Shown: positions 1 through 9,278 of the stretch, piece by piece
Layout: every line of letters starts with the position of its first letter
Position numbering within the stretch: position 1 is the stretch's first letter
Assembly (NCBI GenBank): GCA_029858965.1
Contig: JAOUDZ010000039.1
Coordinates: 1-33,946, forward strand
Length of the DNA: 33,946 nucleotides
Origin: Cyclobacteriaceae bacterium
GTDB taxonomy: Bacteria > Bacteroidota > Bacteroidia > Cytophagales > Cyclobacteriaceae
Reading direction: 5' to 3'
Notes under the pieces: generated by a model
Told to the model about the DNA's origin: nothing
What the model saw: only the letters and a program-made list of their open reading frames with translations
Databases searched by the model: none
Translations under genes and position numbers: made by a program

Positions 1-776
1 ACGTCGAGGGCAGCGCCCGCAAGCTTATCTGTATTTAATGCCTCGGCCAGGTCGTGTTCGTTTATCAGTTGTCCACGAGCCGTGTTGATCATCAACAAGC
101 TCGGCTTGACGAGGTTCAACAAATCGCGATTAACAAATTGGTTATTCGCCTTTGTTAGTGGACAATGAAGGGATATTACATCGCTTGATGTGAACATGGT
201 TTTCAGATCGACGAATGTGGCTAATGCGGTATCCTTTTTTTCAATGCTATAATAGATTACGTTCATTCCAAATGCCTTGGCAATAGTAGCTACCTGCTCT
301 CCGATTTTGCCAAAACCAATGATGCCAAATGTTTTTTCATTTAACTCTGTAAGACTTGCTTTGGTATAACAAAAATCCGGAGATTTTTCCCACATCCCTT
401 CCTTGACTGAAGTACTGTTTAGTCCGACGTGATTCGTCAATTCCAAAAGTAATGCAAAAGTATGCTGCGCGACGGAAGCGGTTCCATAACCCGGGATATT
501 GCATACGGGGATGTTTCGTTTCCGGGCTGCTTCAACATCCACGATATTGAATCCTGTGGCTGTTACACAAATTAACTTCAGACCAGTTGCTGCCTGTATA
601 GTATCCGCTGAAATGGGGACCTTGTTGGTCAGGATGATATCAGCATCCTTGCACCGATCTTGTACCAGCGCATCAGGTGTGCGATCATACAAAGTAACTT
701 GTCCGAATTCCTCAATACCACCCCAGCTGAGATCTCCTGGATTTAAGGTATATCCGTCAATAATTACGATTTTCAC
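1..776 (-). CDS. D-2-hydroxyacid dehydrogenase (3' end cut by window edge)
   Basis: NAD(P)H-dependent reduction of 2-keto acids (glyoxylate, hydroxypyruvate or similar) is the family role; the substrate cannot be read here. The first 258 codons are present; the gene runs off the left edge, and the family is usually 310-330 residues. Seen: a Rossmann nucleotide loop GFGKIG at about residues 154-159 and the INTARG segment with the active-site Arg at about 234. The conserved Glu and His of the catalytic site would lie beyond the edge. The start is GTG at 776; an in-frame TGA lies three codons upstream, so no longer start is possible, and the protein opens VKIVIIDGYTLNPGDLSW, typical of glycerate dehydrogenase-like members. 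It stands 150 bases from the next minus-strand gene, and that gap holds nothing recognisable. Confidence 0.9.
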   Translation of the reverse strand, partial: MKIVIIDGYTLNPGDLSWGGIEEFGQVTLYDRTPDALVQDRCKDADIILTNKVPISADTIQAATGLKLICVTATGFNIVDVEAARKRNIPVCNIPGYGTASVAQHTFALLLELTNHVGLNSTSVKEGMWEKSPDFCYTKASLTELNEKTFGIIGFGKIGEQVATIAKAFGMNVIYYSIEKKDTALATFVDLKTMFTSSDVISLHCPLTKANNQFVNRDLLNLVKPSLLMINTARGQLINEHDLAEALNTDKLAGAALD

Positions 777-926
777 TGCTCTTCACTGGTTTGGATTAGC
801 GCTATTTGATCATGACCTGCATCTGTCTTGGCAAAATCTTGTTATCCTCACACTGGATGCTATCCTAGTCAAATTTCCAAATGAATAAATCCCTGCCTAT
901 ACCCTATACCCCACCCCCATTCCTCT

Positions 927-1904
927 CTAAATCCCTGCAACCCTAAGCATGCGCTTCAGCACCTGCAGATCTCTAGTCATAGCTGCAATTACCACTTCTC
1001 TTTCTATGGTTAACGTGTCTGTGCCGTGTTCTGCTCCACCCAAAGCATACTCGAAATGCAATGAGATAGGACCCTGTATTTCGTGTTTTTTGAGGAGCGA
1101 AAAGTAATTCTTGAAATCAACCAACCCCTCACCAAGGGGCACAAATTCTGAATCCCACTTACCTCCTGTTTTCGACCATTGAAAATCCTTTATATCCATA
1201 CTTTTGATGTAAGGCTTAAGTAGTTTGAGTCCGATAGGCCAGGCATTTGCACCCTCTATAGTTGCGTGCGAGACGTCGTATTGTGATCCGATCCAGGGTG
1301 AATTGATTCGACTCAGTACCGTATACAAATCCCAGATAGGTGAACCAAAGTGGGTACCGGAATGGTTTTGATATTCGCCGTAAATGGAATATTTTTTATT
1401 GAGCAAGGCTAACTTCAATAGCTGATTTTTGAATTCTGCCAGATTATCCTCAATGTTTTTCTTTTCGTCATAATTATACCATCCCATGCGATAATGGCGT
1501 ATGCCAAGCGCACTTGCGGTCTTCAGAATATTATCTGTTGCAGGATCATCGGCGTCTTTGATTGCCGTAGTGATCATGGTTACGTTCAGGCCGGTTCTCT
1601 TGATTGCTTCTACCGCTTTTGGTAAATCCTCAACAACTTTTTCCGGCAGTACATGGCCATCGGGTCTGACTGTAATATCAACTCCGTCAAATCCTATTCC
1701 GGCAGCAACCTGCGCCATTTCGGCGTACCCCAGCCACTGCAGATGTTTTGAGAACACATTAATTTTAAAAGCATCATCGTTAACCAGATGCACAGGGCTT
1801 GCTGGAAAGCTACTGTCTAGCCCAAACGCGTCTGTTCCGAACGCGGAAATGCCAGCTGTTGTGAGCACGGATTGGCGGATAAAATTCCTTCTGTTCGTTT
1901 TCAT
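927..1904 (-). CDS. Tat-exported sugar phosphate isomerase/epimerase-like TIM-barrel protein
   Basis: 325 residues. The N-terminus NRRNFIRQSV followed by a hydrophobic stretch and small residues near 28 is a twin-arginine signal, so the folded protein is probably exported. The rest matches the xylose isomerase-like TIM-barrel family (AP endonuclease 2 fold). Candidate metal ligands occur at the expected barrel-strand ends: Glu177 in GEYQNH, Asp210 and His213 in QYDVSHA, and Glu285 in HFEYA; MDIKD near 236-240 is also typical. Members act on sugars, inositols or keto-sugars; the substrate is not readable. It ends 151 bases before the start of the dehydrogenase on the same strand, so co-transcription is possible but not shown. 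Confidence 0.8.
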   Translation of the reverse strand: MKTNRRNFIRQSVLTTAGISAFGTDAFGLDSSFPASPVHLVNDDAFKINVFSKHLQWLGYAEMAQVAAGIGFDGVDITVRPDGHVLPEKVVEDLPKAVEAIKRTGLNVTMITTAIKDADDPATDNILKTASALGIRHYRMGWYNYDEKKNIEDNLAEFKNQLLKLALLNKKYSIYGEYQNHSGTHFGSPIWDLYTVLSRINSPWIGSQYDVSHATIEGANAWPIGLKLLKPYIKSMDIKDFQWSKTGGKWDSEFVPLGEGLVDFKNYFSLLKKHEIQGPISLHFEYALGGAEHGTDTLTIEREVVIAAMTRDLQVLKRMLRVAGI

Positions 1905-2150
1905 GCTGCTAATAACCTTGGATGAGGCCGAAAGTATTCTACACGTAATTTATGCCCAAAGATTAAGAGGAACCAAATTCTTTGCCATTTATTCCATTAA
2001 TGTGGCGATATTCAAATATGAATTCGCACTGCCAATTCATTTTTAGCCTACGAAGTCGTCTGCGCCTGCCTTGCTGCTCTTGCCAACGCGTTCGTTTTTG
2101 GTGGAATCATACAATGAGGAATTCATCATAAACGTAACTATGCCTATCCT

Positions 2151-2924
2151 ATGAAACGCACTCTCAGAAGTTTTTTGCTGATTATTAATTATAAAACGGT
2201 TATCGTCACAACACTAGCGGTAATCTCAACGTATTTCTGCATCCAACTGAATCTTACCGCACGATTTCCCGACATGCTGGTGGGCGTAGCCATCGTATTT
2301 CCCGTTGTATTCTCTATTGGATCAGCCTACAGCAGGAGGGAAACGGCACTGCAACGGCTTTCGGATTTCAAAGGCCACGCCATTGCCATTTATTTTGCAA
2401 CACGTGATTGGCCCAATGAGAAAAGTGACTTGCCGGAGCGGTCGCGAATCCTGATCATCGAAACCGTCAAAAGCATGCGGGAGATGTTCAGAAGCAGCCA
2501 TGATGCTGAATGGCTGGAAAATGAAAAGAACATGTATGAAAAATTCTCTGAATTGTCTGCGCTGACTATGGAAATGCGCAATTATGGCGTGCAAAGCGGA
2601 GAAATCTCGCGTGTAAGTCAATACGTGAGTAAAATGATAATCGCGTTCGACAATATGAAGATCATTCACAACTACCGGACGCCCATTACACTTCGTGCCT
2701 ACAGCAAAGTATTCATTTATATATTTCCCATTATTTACGGGCCTTATTTCGCGAGCACCCACCTGGATTATTCGGGATACCTTGAATACGTTATGCCTGT
2801 ACTCTACAGTTTTATTCTGGTTAGTCTAGACAATATTCAGGATCATCTGGAAAATCCGTTTGACGAAGTAGGGGAAGATGACATCAAGATAGATACACAT
2901 GATACCCTTAGTATGCTTTCTTAG
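2151..2924 (+). CDS. bestrophin-like four-helix membrane protein
   Basis: 257 residues with two hydrophobic segments near the N-terminus (about 17-34 and 43-60) and two near the C-terminus (about 187-204 and 210-224), separated by a charged helical middle. This is the layout of bacterial bestrophin-type anion channels. The tail supports the idea: NPFDEVGEDDIKID at about 235-248 resembles the NPFG plus acidic-cluster motif that follows the last membrane helix in bestrophins. It is shorter than the usual roughly 300 residues and the N-terminal bestrophin signature is not clear, so the family call is tentative. Start ATG at 2151; no close upstream gene. Function as an ion channel is inference. 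Confidence 0.5.
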   Translation: MKRTLRSFLLIINYKTVIVTTLAVISTYFCIQLNLTARFPDMLVGVAIVFPVVFSIGSAYSRRETALQRLSDFKGHAIAIYFATRDWPNEKSDLPERSRILIIETVKSMREMFRSSHDAEWLENEKNMYEKFSELSALTMEMRNYGVQSGEISRVSQYVSKMIIAFDNMKIIHNYRTPITLRAYSKVFIYIFPIIYGPYFASTHLDYSGYLEYVMPVLYSFILVSLDNIQDHLENPFDEVGEDDIKIDTHDTLSMLS

Positions 2925-2963
2925 GGAATGCATTCTTTGTTTTTTATTGGCATTGGGCATTCC
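2925..2963 (+). terminator. possible terminator hairpin
   Basis: GGAATGC (2925-2931) pairs with GCATTCC (2957-2963) and is followed by TTTT. It begins directly after the stop codon of the bestrophin-like gene, between two convergent genes. The 25-base loop is long, so this is weak. Confidence 0.3.
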
Positions 2964-2991
2964 TTTTAGTTTCTTACCGCTTGTTATTTTT

Positions 2992-4305
2992 TTACTGCTT
3001 GTGCTTATTCAAATCCATGTAGTCGACAACAAGATTGGTCAACGCTATGACACCCGTTTTAAATCCACTTTCATCCAAAAAGAATTCTGGCGTATGGTGC
3101 GGGGCTGAGGTCTTGGGATCCTTTCCCACTGGCAGTCCGCCGATATAAAAATAAAGACCGGGTACTTTTTCTGCAAAGCGGGAAAAATCTTCAGCACCGG
3201 TTTCTGCCGGTACTAATATTACGTTATCTATTCCTGCTGATCTTTGCAACGACGGCAGCATAGCTGAAGTGAGCGCAGGGTCATTAACGGTAACCGGATC
3301 ATGACTGCTGTACGGGATTTCTACGTCGGCTTTGGCACCTGCTGCTTCTGCAGTTTTCTGGACAATTTTTTTAATGCGATCAATGACCATAGACTCGTCT
3401 GCATCATTTAGCGTCCGGACAGTTCCCAGCATTTCTACCTCCTCCGGGATTATGTTGGAACGGTTTCCACCGTGGATAGAACCAATCGTTACGACGGCAG
3501 CGTTTTGTGTAACATTTACATTACGACTTAGAATAGTCTGCAGGCTATTGATAATCTGCGCTGATACAACAATTGGGTCAACCGAAGACCACGGTTCGGC
3601 GCCATGAGAAGATACGCCCTTAACCGTTATCCTCATATCATTTACGCTTGCAAACATACTACCAGGCCTGTAGGTGATTTTACCGGCCTCTACTTGCGCA
3701 TTGATGTGCAGACCAAAGATCACGTCGACCTTTGGGTTTTCCAATGCACCTTCCTTGACCATTAATTCGGCACCACCTTCTTCTCCCTTTGGTGCGCCTT
3801 CCTCAGCGGGTTGGAAAATGAATTTCACGGTTCCGCGTAAATCTTTTTTCATCTCCGCCAGTATTTTGGCTACTCCCATAAGCACAGCGACATGTGAGTC
3901 ATGACCGCAGGCATGCATAACACCTGTTTCCTGACCGTTGTAGATCGAAATGACTTTAGAAGCGAAAGGAACCTGCGTGCGTTCAACTACAGGTAGTGCA
4001 TCCATATCAGCACGAAGGGCCACGACAGGCCCGGGCTTACCACCTCTTAGAATCCCGATCACGCCGGTTTTGGCGACACCTGTCTTTACTTCGATTCCCA
4101 GCGATTGAAGGTGCCTCGCAACAAGTGCCGCAGTGCGCTCCTCACGATTACTCAATTCCGGATGTTCATGTATATCCCGCCGCCATGCGATAACCTGCTG
4201 CTCTACTTTGTCGGCGCCCCGGCTGATGTTTTTGCGCAGCGCTTCGTTTTGTCCCGTCGCAAGGAGTGAACTAAACATTATGGATAGTAAAAGAAATTCC
4301 TTCAT
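2992..4305 (-). CDS. exported M20-family amidohydrolase (peptidase M20D type)
   Basis: 437 residues. An N-terminal signal peptide of about 18 residues (MKEFLLLSIMFSSLLATGQ) points to export to the periplasm. The body is an M20D zinc amidohydrolase of the hippurate/IAA-amino-acid hydrolase group, which cleaves N-acyl amino acids or related amides. Seen: the ALRADMDALPV strand (97-106), the metal-binding HACGHDSH segment with Cys133 and His135, and the PAEEG box with Glu168 and Glu169; the C-terminal ETGAEDF segment is also a family hallmark. The gene converges on the bestrophin-like gene with a 67-base gap. The 173 bases upstream separate it from the divergent dehydrogenase fusion; no clear operator was seen there. 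Confidence 0.9.
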   Translation of the reverse strand: MKEFLLLSIMFSSLLATGQNEALRKNISRGADKVEQQVIAWRRDIHEHPELSNREERTAALVARHLQSLGIEVKTGVAKTGVIGILRGGKPGPVVALRADMDALPVVERTQVPFASKVISIYNGQETGVMHACGHDSHVAVLMGVAKILAEMKKDLRGTVKFIFQPAEEGAPKGEEGGAELMVKEGALENPKVDVIFGLHINAQVEAGKITYRPGSMFASVNDMRITVKGVSSHGAEPWSSVDPIVVSAQIINSLQTILSRNVNVTQNAAVVTIGSIHGGNRSNIIPEEVEMLGTVRTLNDADESMVIDRIKKIVQKTAEAAGAKADVEIPYSSHDPVTVNDPALTSAMLPSLQRSAGIDNVILVPAETGAEDFSRFAEKVPGLYFYIGGLPVGKDPKTSAPHHTPEFFLDESGFKTGVIALTNLVVDYMDLNKHKQ

Positions 4306-4478
4306 AAAATATTGATCTTAATGGGTACAGGAGGCAGTGAACGTTGACATTCGGTTAAAAAGTGCGCGTAAGCACGGTTCGTAAGATAAAGACTTGGTCT
4401 CACTAAAAATGTGTTTTTTATTCTTTTCTCTTACACCCTTTTTTAACTACCTTTTCCACTGAAGAAATCGAGAACACC

Positions 4479-7370
4479 ATGATTGCAAATGAAATAGAGG
4501 CATCGCCCGTCTTTACCGAGGAGTTAGCGAACTTAATTAAAGGAGAAGTACTCATTGACGAATATTCCTTAGGGATGTATTCTACGGATGCGAGCTTCTA
4601 TCAAATAAAACCATTGGCCGTGGTACTGCCGACCGACGATGCTGATGTCAGGAAAGCGGTTGAGATAGCACGAAAATATAAAATTAAAATTCTCCCCCGT
4701 GGAGGAGGGACCAGCCTTGCCGGCCAGACCGTAGGGGATGCCATGGTAATCGATTTCTCCAAGTATATGAATAGAATCCTGGAGGTCAATGCCAAAGAGC
4801 GATGGGTTCGCGTTCAACCGGGCCTGGTACGGGATGAGCTCAACGAAGAGATGGCGAAACATAAGCTGCATTTTGCTCCTGACCCGGCAACCTCCAGCAG
4901 AGCCAATGTGGGTGGGATGGTAGGGAACAATTCTTCCGGAACAAAAAGTATACTCTTTGGTAAAACAGTTGATCACGTACTTGAGGCCAGGGTTTTGTTG
5001 GCGGATGGTACGGAATTGTTATTGAAAGAATTGTCCGCCCTGGAATTCGATGAAAAGGAAAAACAAGACAGCCGCGAAGGTGCGCTTTACCGGAATATTA
5101 AACAGACAATCGAGTCGAACAGTGAAGAGATAAAGCAAAGATTCCCCAAGGTCATGCGAAGAGTGGGGGGCTACAATCTGGATGAGTTTGTATATACTGA
5201 CCGTTGGAATCTTGCCAAACTGATCACGGGCAGTGAGGGCACTTTGGCCCTAACGCTTGACCTGAAACTCAATCTGGAGCCGCTACCCGAATTTAAATCT
5301 GTCGTTGTTGTTCATTTTGCTGACTTGCTCGAGGCTGTGCGCGCCGTGCAGCCCATGCTGCCTTTCTCGCCTTCGGCCATTGAAATTATTGACAGAACAG
5401 TGTTGCGGTTGAGCGCGGAAAATCTCACTACCAGGCACCACTGTCATTTTATAGACAATGATCCTGCTGCGATCCTCATCGTAGAGTTCTATGGAGACAC
5501 ATTTGAATCGGTGATGCAACGGCCACGGGATATGATCGAGGCGCTGAAGCAACTTCACCTGGGCTATACGTACCCCTTATTCCCTGCCGGAAAAGATTAC
5601 GATGACGTTTGGGCACTCCGCAAAAAGGGATTAGGCCTCATGATGGGAATCAAAGGCGATAAAAAGGCATTGAGCTTTATTGAGGATTCTGCCATACCCA
5701 TTGAAGTATTGCCGGAATACATTGATCAGGTACTGAAAATCTGTGCGAAGCACAACACCGAAGTTTCCATGTATGCCCATGCCAGCGTGGGCGTTATTCA
5801 TGTGCAGCCATTGCTGGACCTGCGCGATGCGCAGGATATTGAAAATCTGAAGAACATCACGGAGGAAACATTTGAACTCGTTGTTAAATACGGCGGGTCA
5901 TGGAGCGGGGAGCATGGTGATGGCCTGGTCCGCAGCGCATACAATGAACGGTTTTTCGGGCCAGCGATTTATCAGGCCTTCAAGGATATCAAGAAATTCT
6001 TTGATCCGGATAATCTAATGAACCCCGGAAAGATTATCGATTCCCAAACAATCGAACACAATCTTCGATACGGCACGGCCTATCACGATCAGCCGGTAAA
6101 AACAGAGTTCCTGTATCGCTCCGAAAATAGTTTTAGCGAATCCGTACACATGTGTACCGGTGTGGGTGAATGTCGCAAGATGCTGGGTGGGACCATGTGC
6201 CCCAGTTTTAAAGCAACACGCGACGAGGAACACTCTACCAGGGGCAGGGCAAATGCCTTGCGATTAGCCATGTCAGGGCAGCTGGACCAGGAAGGCCTTT
6301 CCAGTAAACGCCTTCACCAGGTAATGGATTTATGCCTTTCCTGTAAAGCATGCAAGTCAGAGTGTCCCAGCAACGTGGATATGGCTAAAATGAAAAGCGA
6401 CGTGTTGCAGATGTATTATGATCAACACGGTATAAAATTGCGAGATCGGCTGATCAGGGATTCTTCCACAGCAGCGTCACGTTTTTCTGGTTTACTGTCG
6501 GGCTTTGTAAATTTCATTCAGGGTTCCACGTTATTCAGGTTTGCATTACACAAACTTGCTGGCTTCGACAAACGAAGGGTATTACCGAAATACACCGCCG
6601 AACCATTTTATAAGTGGTTTGACCGAGAGGGAAACAATACGTTTAGGAATGCAGCGAAAAGGGTTGTCCTTTTTGCCGACACATACCTTAATTTTCATGA
6701 ACCGGAGGTTGGTATATCCGCACTTCAATTGCTCAATTCCTGCGGATACGAAGTGATCCTGGCGAACGTAGGCTGCTGTCAACGACCAAAAATTTCGCAT
6801 GGATTCCTAAGAGACGCCAAGAAAGACGGAGCCAGGACTATTGATGGTTTGAAGGAGTATCTGGATCAGGGCTTAACCATTGTCGTATGTGAGCCTAGTT
6901 GTGCATCAGCCCTCAACGATGACCTTACTGACCTGATCGAAGACGAAGCCGTCGCAAAGCAACTCAGGGAGCAGGTCATGATGATTGATATTTTCCTGGC
7001 AAAGGAAGTTGAGCATGGAAATCTGAATACAGCATTTGAATCGCTGGCAGGAGATATTCTCGTCCACGGGCATTGTCATCAAAAAGCGCTGTATGGAACG
7101 CAGGGAATGAAAACTGTATTCTCTAAAAGCGATAACGCAATTGGTGAGATCCCTTCGGGATGTTGCGGAATGGCTGGTTCTTTTGGATATGAGGAAGAAC
7201 ACTATGAACTGTCGCGCAAAATTGGAGACAATGTTCTCTTTCCTGCTATAAAGAAGATGAAAGCGGGTACCACACTGGTTGCAAATGGGTTCAGCTGCCG
7301 CCATCAGATCGCTCATTTCACAGGCGTTAAACCGAAGCACTGGGTAGAAGTAGTAAGGGCAAAAAAATAG
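4479..7370 (+). CDS. FAD/Fe-S 2-hydroxyacid dehydrogenase fusion (GlcD-GlcF type; glycolate or D-lactate)
   Basis: 963 residues joining a GlcD-like flavoprotein to a GlcF-like iron-sulfur/CCG part, as in YdiJ-like proteins. Seen in order: the FAD-binding PRGGGTSLAGQT segment (about 74-85), VGGMVGNNSSGTKS (about 145-158), SGEHGDGLVRS near 480 closing the FAD-oxidase domain, an N-terminal Fe-S cysteine set starting at Cys559 (CTGVGEC, then MCPS), a second set CLSCKACKSECPS from Cys619, and two CCG-type modules (NVGCCQRP; PSGCCGMAGSFG). It oxidises a 2-hydroxy acid and probably passes electrons to quinone. The permease 30 bases downstream and malate synthase after it favour glycolate as substrate; D-lactate remains possible. 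Both halves look intact. Confidence 0.85.
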   Translation: MIANEIEASPVFTEELANLIKGEVLIDEYSLGMYSTDASFYQIKPLAVVLPTDDADVRKAVEIARKYKIKILPRGGGTSLAGQTVGDAMVIDFSKYMNRILEVNAKERWVRVQPGLVRDELNEEMAKHKLHFAPDPATSSRANVGGMVGNNSSGTKSILFGKTVDHVLEARVLLADGTELLLKELSALEFDEKEKQDSREGALYRNIKQTIESNSEEIKQRFPKVMRRVGGYNLDEFVYTDRWNLAKLITGSEGTLALTLDLKLNLEPLPEFKSVVVVHFADLLEAVRAVQPMLPFSPSAIEIIDRTVLRLSAENLTTRHHCHFIDNDPAAILIVEFYGDTFESVMQRPRDMIEALKQLHLGYTYPLFPAGKDYDDVWALRKKGLGLMMGIKGDKKALSFIEDSAIPIEVLPEYIDQVLKICAKHNTEVSMYAHASVGVIHVQPLLDLRDAQDIENLKNITEETFELVVKYGGSWSGEHGDGLVRSAYNERFFGPAIYQAFKDIKKFFDPDNLMNPGKIIDSQTIEHNLRYGTAYHDQPVKTEFLYRSENSFSESVHMCTGVGECRKMLGGTMCPSFKATRDEEHSTRGRANALRLAMSGQLDQEGLSSKRLHQVMDLCLSCKACKSECPSNVDMAKMKSDVLQMYYDQHGIKLRDRLIRDSSTAASRFSGLLSGFVNFIQGSTLFRFALHKLAGFDKRRVLPKYTAEPFYKWFDREGNNTFRNAAKRVVLFADTYLNFHEPEVGISALQLLNSCGYEVILANVGCCQRPKISHGFLRDAKKDGARTIDGLKEYLDQGLTIVVCEPSCASALNDDLTDLIEDEAVAKQLREQVMMIDIFLAKEVEHGNLNTAFESLAGDILVHGHCHQKALYGTQGMKTVFSKSDNAIGEIPSGCCGMAGSFGYEEEHYELSRKIGDNVLFPAIKKMKAGTTLVANGFSCRHQIAHFTGVKPKHWVEVVRAKK

Positions 7371-7400
7371 TTACTAACCAAACTGAGGGACCTTTTCAGC

Positions 7401-9149
7401 ATGCAATGGACTCAACTTATTGACCCGCTCAACAATCTTGGCTTGTCCGCACTTGTTGCGGCAATTCCTGTAATTTTTATTTTCTGGTCACTGATCAAGA
7501 AAATGAAAGGTTATCTGGCAAGCCTGCTTACCGTATTGTTGGCCATTATTGTTGCTATCGTCGTCTATGGAATGCCGTTGAAGCTTGCATTGTTGTCTGT
7601 AATGCATGGCGCTATGTATGGGCTATTTCCGATATGTTGGATTATTATCGGAGCAGTTTTTCTTTTTAACCTTACGGTAAAGAGTGGTCATTTCGAGGTC
7701 ATCAAGAATTTCATGGCCTCCATTACACCTGATCGAAGACTTCAGGCACTCCTCATCGCCTTTTCTTTTGGAGCCTTCCTGGAGGGCGCTGCAGGATTTG
7801 GTGCCCCTGTAGCAATCTCTGCGGCCATGCTTGTCGGGTTGGGATTCAATCCGCTGTATGCTGCCGGTATTTGTCTGATTGCCAATACTGCGCCCGTTGC
7901 ATTTGGTTCTGTGGGTACGCCGATAATTATTGCGTCGCGGGTATCCGATATTCCGGAAATGGCAATTTCGCAGATGGTGGGCAGAACCTTACCCTTATTG
8001 TCCGTTGTGGTGCCCTTTTACCTGGTGGTACTAATGTCGGGCCTAAAGCGATCCGTTGAGGTGTTACCCGCGATCCTTGTTTCCGGTATATCATTTGCCA
8101 TTTTGCAGTGGTTTACCGCCAATTATATTGGTGCCATGCTTCCGGATGTATTGGCTGGCATTGTATCGATAATATGCCTGATGGTACTGCTAAAATACTG
8201 GAAGCCAAAATCGATCTGGCGCTTCAGTGAAGAGCCGCAGCAAACTATTGACACGGAACTAAAGTATACATCTGCTCAGGTGATTAGGGCGTGGTCACCC
8301 TTCATTATCATGACCCTGTTTATTATTGCCTGGGGATTGGAACCTGTCAAGGGTGCACTCAATTCCATTGGCATTTTGAAATTTGATATTCCCGGGCTCC
8401 ATGACGGCATTCTAAAAGCTGACGGTACCCCGCTTGTTATCAAGATGTTTGAATTCAATTATCTTTCAGCGCCAGGATCAGCGCTGCTGTTTACAACGCT
8501 GATAGCCATACCGCTTATTGGCATGACGTACCGGCAGGGCCTGGAGATCTATTGGTCCACACTGAAGCAATTGAAATTCCCAATTATTACAATCGCTTCC
8601 ATTGTGGGCTTTGCCTTTATTGCCAATAATGCCGGGATGTCCATAACGATGGCCCTGGCCTTAGCCAGTACCGGGGTTCTCTTTCCTTTCTTTTCGCCCA
8701 TCCTGGGGTGGCTTGGGGTGTTCCTTACAGGCTCTGATACTTCTTCCAACGCATTGTTCTGCAAACTGCAATCCACTACCGCTGAAACACTTGGTGTTGA
8801 TCCGGTAGTAACGGTTAGTGCCAATGCCTCGGGAGGTGTTACAGGAAAAATGATTTCTCCACAGTCTATCGCGATTGGAGCAGCTGCTGTGGGGCTTGTT
8901 GGCAAAGAATCGGATCTGTTCAGGTTTACGGTAAAACACAGTTTTATCATGCTGTTTGTGATCTGTGTACTCACCACCTTGCAGGCATATGCTATGCCGT
9001 GGATAATTCCAGCTTACAAGATGCTTGAAGCAGCAACGACAACAGCGGTTGCCGACGTAGTGCAGGGCTTCAGCTACCTGATGATGTTGGGCGTAGCATT
9101 GGCTTTGGTGGTCATTACTGTTTTATTAATGAATAGGCAGAAGGCATGA
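7401..9149 (+). CDS. lctP: lactate/glycolate permease, LctP family
   Basis: 582 residues, almost wholly hydrophobic with a dozen or more membrane helices. It belongs to the LctP/LldP family, which includes the E. coli glycolate permease GlcA as well as lactate permeases. Seen: the conserved EGAAGFGAPVAI segment (about 127-138) and the IANTAPVAFGSVGTP segment (about 160-174), plus TGSDTSSNALF near 443, all family hallmarks. It brings the 2-hydroxy acid in with protons across the inner membrane. Only 30 bases separate it from the dehydrogenase fusion upstream, so the two are almost certainly one transcript. The substrate cannot be decided from sequence; see the malate synthase downstream for the glycolate argument. 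Confidence 0.9.
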   Translation: MQWTQLIDPLNNLGLSALVAAIPVIFIFWSLIKKMKGYLASLLTVLLAIIVAIVVYGMPLKLALLSVMHGAMYGLFPICWIIIGAVFLFNLTVKSGHFEVIKNFMASITPDRRLQALLIAFSFGAFLEGAAGFGAPVAISAAMLVGLGFNPLYAAGICLIANTAPVAFGSVGTPIIIASRVSDIPEMAISQMVGRTLPLLSVVVPFYLVVLMSGLKRSVEVLPAILVSGISFAILQWFTANYIGAMLPDVLAGIVSIICLMVLLKYWKPKSIWRFSEEPQQTIDTELKYTSAQVIRAWSPFIIMTLFIIAWGLEPVKGALNSIGILKFDIPGLHDGILKADGTPLVIKMFEFNYLSAPGSALLFTTLIAIPLIGMTYRQGLEIYWSTLKQLKFPIITIASIVGFAFIANNAGMSITMALALASTGVLFPFFSPILGWLGVFLTGSDTSSNALFCKLQSTTAETLGVDPVVTVSANASGGVTGKMISPQSIAIGAAAVGLVGKESDLFRFTVKHSFIMLFVICVLTTLQAYAMPWIIPAYKMLEAATTTAVADVVQGFSYLMMLGVALALVVITVLLMNRQKA

Positions 9150-9278
9150 TCGCTGAATGCTCTTTATAAATGTGTCCAGTGCAATAGGATTGAAATCATT
9201 AGGCTGTGTCGTAATCTTATTTATTTTTACTGACTGGTCTCAATTTAATAACTTTCGAAGTAACCGTAAACGTGTCAA

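Noticed and set aside
9231-9242. TGA-N6-TCA upstream of malate synthase
   Set aside because: Inner bases are not symmetric and no -7 element lies at the fixed distance; one chance hit of this kind is expected in the spacers.
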